Both the position numbers and the translations under genes were made by a program. The notes under the pieces are model-generated. The model was not told the origin of the DNA, made no database searches, and saw only the letters and a list, made by a program, of their open reading frames with translations. From Methanosphaera sp. rholeuAM74 (GTDB lineage Archaea > Methanobacteriota > Methanobacteria > Methanobacteriales > Methanobacteriaceae), in contig MUZZ01000280.1 in the NCBI GenBank assembly GCA_003266075.1, forward strand, positions 1 to 11,303: DNA of 11,303 bases, read 5' to 3'. Positions 8,861 to 11,303 of the stretch are shown piece by piece (the first letter of the stretch is position 1; each line of letters starts with the position of its first letter).

Positions 8861-8867
8861 AAGGTGG
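8861..8867 (+). promoter_or_regulatory. Shine-Dalgarno site of the 203-residue membrane protein
   Basis: AAGGTGG lies 4 bases before the ATG at 8872 and pairs in part with the archaeal 16S 3' end (core AGGTG). It fixes the start at 8872. The 33 bases between the stop of the giant gene and this ATG leave little room for a separate promoter, so read-through from upstream is likely. Confidence 0.7.
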
Positions 8868-8871
8868 TATA

Positions 8872-9483
8872 ATGAAGTATAAATGGTGTGTGTTGTATGT
8901 TTGTATGTGTATGGTTATTTTTCTTTATTTTTTTATTTTCAAAAATATTATAAACATACCTTCAATGATGATATGCTGGATTCCCACACCCATTTTAATG
9001 TGGAGTGGCCCATTTATTTTAATGGTTTTGTGTTCAGCACCAGTAGTTTTAATTATAACTGTAGGTTATTTGGCTATTAAATATGTTGTACTGAAGAATA
9101 AAGGCGAAATTGATAGTTTTAGAGAGTTATTACCATCTAAAAGAACATTCATTTTATTAATTTTATATTTCATATTAGGTCTGTTCTTCTTGGGTGGTCT
9201 GACAAATTTATTCAACAAGGCATATAAACGAGTGTTATATCAAACTATCCTAGTTATTATAGTTGCTTCAACTATGATTTTCTCTTTGCAACATTCGTCT
9301 ATTTCAATATATGATTTTTTATATATATGGTTTGGTAATTTTCGGGATTATATGTTACTGTTAATGGCTTATTATTATTATGCTAATGACGTGATGCTTT
9401 GTAGTGAAGCCGTTGTTAATGGTGAAGATTTTCCTCCTAGGGGATTGTTCAAGTTTTGGGATAAATTTGTGGGAATAAAATGA
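8872..9483 (+). CDS. Small multi-pass membrane protein, TM2-like, paralogue A
   Basis: 203 residues. Five hydrophobic segments are visible at about 5-27, 46-70, 92-110, 121-139 and 146-169. A charged loop lies between the second and third (K-N-K-G-E-I-D-S-F-R-E-L-L-P-S-K-R). After the third helix comes G-G-L-T-N-L-F-N-K-A-Y-K-R (108-120), and near the end A-N-D-V-M-L-C-S-E-A-V-V-N-G-E (171-185). These positions recall TM2-type archaeal membrane proteins, where a G-x-G-x-x-Y-x-x-x-(Y)-K-R-G turn and a D-A-Y...N-x-G tail occur. The neighbour at 9586-10161 shares both motifs. Function is unknown. ATG with AAGGTGG upstream supports the start. The 3' part is copied at 10541-10660. Confidence 0.88.
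   Translation: MKYKWCVLYVCMCMVIFLYFFIFKNIINIPSMMICWIPTPILMWSGPFILMVLCSAPVVLIITVGYLAIKYVVLKNKGEIDSFRELLPSKRTFILLILYFILGLFFLGGLTNLFNKAYKRVLYQTILVIIVASTMIFSLQHSSISIYDFLYIWFGNFRDYMLLLMAYYYYANDVMLCSEAVVNGEDFPPRGLFKFWDKFVGIK
9337..9455 (+). repeat. Direct repeat, source copy inside paralogue A
   Basis: This 119-base stretch encodes residues 156-194 of paralogue A and recurs at 10541-10659 at a constant offset of 1204 bases, with about nine mismatches and no gaps. Confidence 0.88.
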
Positions 9484-9491
9484 TTGTTTCA

Positions 9492-9511
9492 TTTTTTTTT
9501 AATGATTTTTT
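9492..9511 (+). terminator. Oligo-T terminator after paralogue A
   Basis: A run of nine T at 9492-9500 begins nine bases after the stop codon, followed by a second T-run at 9506-9511. Archaeal transcription often stops at T-runs without a hairpin. With the TATA-like box at 9531, this suggests that the two membrane-protein genes are transcribed at least partly separately. Confidence 0.4.
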
Positions 9512-9530
9512 ATTATGCGTGTATTATGAA

Positions 9531-9545
9531 TTTAATATTATATTT
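9531..9545 (+). promoter_or_regulatory. TATA-like box upstream of paralogue B
   Basis: TTTAATATTATATTT resembles an archaeal TATA box (TTTATATA type). Its distance to the TTG start at 9586 would allow a start of transcription around 9565-9570 and a short leader containing the GGAGGT site. In such AT-rich DNA the match may be chance. Confidence 0.3.
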
Positions 9546-9573
9546 TGGTGTTTTTTTAACAATGCTATGATTT

Positions 9574-9579
9574 GGAGGT
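9574..9579 (+). promoter_or_regulatory. Strong Shine-Dalgarno site selecting a TTG start
   Basis: GGAGGT lies 6 bases before TTG at 9586. It is the best ribosome-binding site in the window. No in-frame ATG lies near it, so it decides for the rare TTG start of the downstream membrane protein. Confidence 0.75.
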
Positions 9580-9585
9580 TTTTAG

Positions 9586-10161
9586 TTGGATTTAAAGGAA
9601 GTTTTATTGTTGTATCCGTTGTTCTCTCCTTTTACATCTGCAAAATATGTTTGGAATTGTCTTGGTTTTTTACCAGATAATTTCAGGTTTTGGTATGGTT
9701 TGTTGTTAACGGTAGAGATTTTTTTCATTCCTTTGGTGATATGGGTCATGTATGATTTGTTGAAAATTATTATTTCAGGTTCTTTGGATGATTCTGTGAA
9801 GAAGGCTATTAAATCCTCTTTAATTTCCTTGTTATTTTCTTTTTTGTTTATAACTGGAGTTGGTAATCTTTTTAATAGGTTGTATAAGCGAGGATTGATT
9901 CAAATAGGTATTGGTTTGACGTGTTTAGTTATTTATGTTAAGTTATTATTTCCACTTTTTGGAACTGTGAATTATTTTCATTTTAGTCACGCTTATTTCA
10001 TTTGTTTGCTTTTCGTCGAATACTGGGTTTATGTAATATGGGATACTTATAAGTGTTCTCTGGCTAAGAGTAATGGGGAGTCTATTCCTCTGTTCATGGG
10101 TATGATATCTCTTAAATCACACATGGCATGGATGATAAGTTTAATCGTATTGGTACATTAA
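9586..10161 (+). CDS. Small multi-pass membrane protein, TM2-like, paralogue B (TTG start)
   Basis: 191 residues from a TTG start to TAA at 10159-10161. Hydrophobic segments lie at about 35-57, 76-93, 103-125 and 134-153, with a weaker one at 180-190. After the second comes G-V-G-N-L-F-N-R-L-Y-K-R-G (91-103), the same motif as in paralogue A but closer to the TM2-like consensus. Near the end stands W-D-T-Y-K-C-S-L-A-K-S-N-G-E (152-165), with the same D(x9)NGE spacing as paralogue A. The charged loop before the motif helix (D-D-S-V-K-K-A-I-K-S-S) also matches in position. Compared with A it lacks the first membrane helix and has an added hydrophobic tail. The gene is T-rich like its neighbour. 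The role is unknown; membrane scaffolding or stress-related functions are only guesses. Confidence 0.85.
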   Translation: MDLKEVLLLYPLFSPFTSAKYVWNCLGFLPDNFRFWYGLLLTVEIFFIPLVIWVMYDLLKIIISGSLDDSVKKAIKSSLISLLFSFLFITGVGNLFNRLYKRGLIQIGIGLTCLVIYVKLLFPLFGTVNYFHFSHAYFICLLFVEYWVYVIWDTYKCSLAKSNGESIPLFMGMISLKSHMAWMISLIVLVH

Positions 10162-10165
10162 ACAT

Positions 10166-10203
10166 GGACAGTTACTTATCTGTCCCTTGTTATACTTTTT
10201 TTT
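10166..10203 (+). terminator. Hairpin plus T8 terminator after paralogue B
   Basis: GGACAG (10166-10171) can pair with CTGTCC (10180-10185) across an 8-base loop, and a run of eight T follows at 10196-10203. It begins four bases after the stop codon of paralogue B. The T-run alone would suffice as an archaeal terminator; the hairpin strengthens the call. Confidence 0.6.
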
Positions 10204-10540
10204 GGTTTTGAGAACGTGCAACAATTCCGTTTAGATGTTTTTTAGCAAGATTTTGTCACGACTATGTTCATAATTATCAAACATGACTTGATATTATGTT
10301 TAATACATGTTATAAAAATATATGCAATTCACATAGCAAAATAATTGTCGCACACCCTCGTTTTCATTAATGGGAGCATATTTATTATATACACCGTATC
10401 CTTTATTATTTTAAATTATAAATACTGATTTTTTCTTGATATAATTATTCAGCCCATATTAAAATATTATATGTCATTTAAGATTCCATGTACATTTTTG
10501 AAAACGTGATTTTGTCGGTGACTGTAATATAATAGTCTCT

Positions 10541-10687
10541 ATTTTTCGGGACTATATGTTACTGTTAATGGCTTATTATTATTTTGCTAATGACGTGATG
10601 CTTTGTAGTGAAGCCGTTGTTAAAGGTGAAGATTTTCCTACCAGAGGATTGTTTAACTTTAATCTTGGTTTAAATCATGACGGATAG
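10541..10687 (+). pseudogene. 3' fragment of a paralogue A copy (decayed or duplicated)
   Basis: Bases 10541 to about 10659 repeat the 3' part of paralogue A at about 92% identity without gaps. In the same frame the copy reads F-R-D-Y-M-L-L-L-M-A-Y-Y-Y-F-A-N-D-V-M-L, then C-S-E-A-V-V-K-G-E-D-F-P-T-R-G-L-F-N, and ends at TAG 10685-10687. An in-frame TGA lies upstream at 10499. Only the internal ATG at 10556 is available, with no ribosome-binding site. The part coding for the first four membrane helices and the NLFN motif is missing. Of the codon changes about three are silent and five change the residue, so the copy is fairly recent. Either a third paralogue was lost by deletion or a short segment was copied here. 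Confidence 0.82.
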
Positions 10688-11228
10688 TGCTGAATTGTGA
10701 ATAATTAGATACGTGAGTGTAGTATTGAGAGTTATAAATCAAATTATGGTAGTATTGATGGGTTATAAGATTATCTGAAAAGCATAGCCCCACCTAATTT
10801 AAAAACATGATAATAATTACCTGTTATATTTTATTCTAAATGGGATTTACTGTATCTAGCTATTAATCTGTGAAACTACGCCCCCATTTACTTTATGAAC
10901 TCGGTTGTTGTTTAGCATGTGTATGTCCATATTATCCCATTTATTTCATCCCCTGTTTTCTCATAGTTATCCATGATTATTTTATTGTTTGTCCGAGATT
11001 ATTGTTGTTTTATGATGGCTTCCTATTGATATTATGAGTAGAGTATTTGTTTTTCTACTTATTGCTGTTGTACATGTACATCTACCAACCTGAAAATATG
11101 ATTTTTTTATGTTTAGACTTCTGATGACCATAATATTCATCGACCATAAAAGATTTGGTGATGATAAAAAGAGCGTATCCACTTGGAATGTTATATTATA
11201 GGGTAAAATAAGATTGTATTAGATTATC

Positions 11229-11285
11229 AAAAAATAGATGTGATTTTTAAAAAAGAATAAAAAAGAAAGGAAGGTTATTTTTTTT
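11229..11285 (-). terminator. Possible oligo-T terminator for a leftward gene beyond the right edge
   Basis: Read on the minus strand, this stretch holds T6 runs at 11249-11254 and 11259-11264 with further T-rich bases. A TAA at 11284-11286 could be the stop of a leftward gene whose last codons (I-F-F-L-R) fill the window edge. Too little of any such gene is present to name it. Confidence 0.25.
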
Positions 11286-11303
11286 AGCGTAGAAAAAATA
11301 TGG

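Larger units (their letters stand above)
10162..11303. other. Long region without an intact gene
   Basis: Apart from the terminator and the pseudogene fragment, these 1.1 kb hold no convincing coding region on either strand. The longest open stretch, 10982-11182 on the minus strand, has a GTG start without a ribosome-binding site and no recognisable protein. TATA-like stretches occur at about 10308-10322, 10378-10392 and 10430-10436 without a following gene. A perfect 12-base palindrome, TGTACATGTACA, lies at 11069-11080. I see no tRNA, rRNA or CRISPR. The region may be a graveyard of degraded genes or may hold an unrecognised small RNA. Confidence 0.6.

Noticed and set aside
8883..9080. 65-codon plus-strand frame overlapping paralogue A
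   Set aside because: It lies in another frame of a well-supported gene that has a clear ribosome-binding site and membrane segments; it has no site of its own.
9480..9680. 66-codon plus-strand frame whose ATG overlaps the stop of paralogue A (ATGA)
   Set aside because: The ATGA overlap looks like translational coupling, but no good ribosome-binding site precedes it, its first part is T-run DNA, and it overlaps paralogue B in a different frame.
10719..10768. Imperfect tandem repeat GTAGTATTGA...GTTATAA, spacing 30 bases
   Set aside because: Only two units with about ten exactly matching leading bases; too weak for a CRISPR or iteron claim.
10982..11182. 66-codon minus-strand frame
   Set aside because: GTG start without a ribosome-binding site, no recognised motif, in DNA that looks non-coding on both strands.

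Overview
The window looks like a piece of an AT-rich methanogenic archaeon of the Methanobacteriales, most likely Methanosphaera or a close relative. The reasons are the very low GC content, the huge Asn/Thr-rich surface protein of the adhesin-like type described in Methanosphaera and Methanobrevibacter, archaeal-style Shine-Dalgarno sites (AAGGTGG, GGAGGT), TATA-like boxes and oligo-T terminator tracts. The genus is an inference from style and protein families, not from a marker gene.

Layout. Bases 1-8838 are one open reading frame of 2945 codons. It encodes a modular surface protein. In order it carries a right-handed parallel beta-helix built of GGA(I/V)...F/IxxN repeats, two Ig-like domains, a papain-like (C1) cysteine peptidase domain, a lectin-like domain that usually follows such peptidases, three more Ig-like domains, three or four chitobiase C-terminal-like beta modules (YTTDGTxP motifs), and about 700 C-terminal residues that I do not recognise. 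No signal peptide is visible at the first ATG, which is also the first base of the window, so the true 5' end may lie upstream.

Bases 8872-10161 hold two small multi-pass membrane proteins on the same strand (203 and 191 residues). They are diverged paralogues: both carry an N-L-F-N-x-x-Y-K-R motif after a hydrophobic helix and a D(x9)NGE motif near the C-terminus, resembling TM2-like membrane proteins. The first lies 33 bases after the giant gene and could be read from the same transcript. The second has its own TATA-like box, a strong GGAGGT site and a TTG start, and is followed by a hairpin plus T8 terminator.

Bases 10162-11303 contain no intact gene. The region holds a roughly 120-bp near-copy (about 92% identical, no gaps) of the 3' part of the first membrane-protein gene, without its 5' two thirds, so it is a decayed paralogue or a duplication scar. 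It also has several TATA-like and palindromic stretches without an assignable product, and an oligo-A region at the right edge that reads as an oligo-T terminator on the minus strand.

How they might work together: the giant protein probably acts outside the cell in binding to host, food-plant or microbial surfaces, with a processing or lytic peptidase module. The small membrane proteins may or may not be linked to it. The most interesting points are the altered active-site surroundings of the peptidase, the unrecognised C-terminal region, the sharp changes of codon style within the single ORF, and the tandem paralogues with their broken third copy.
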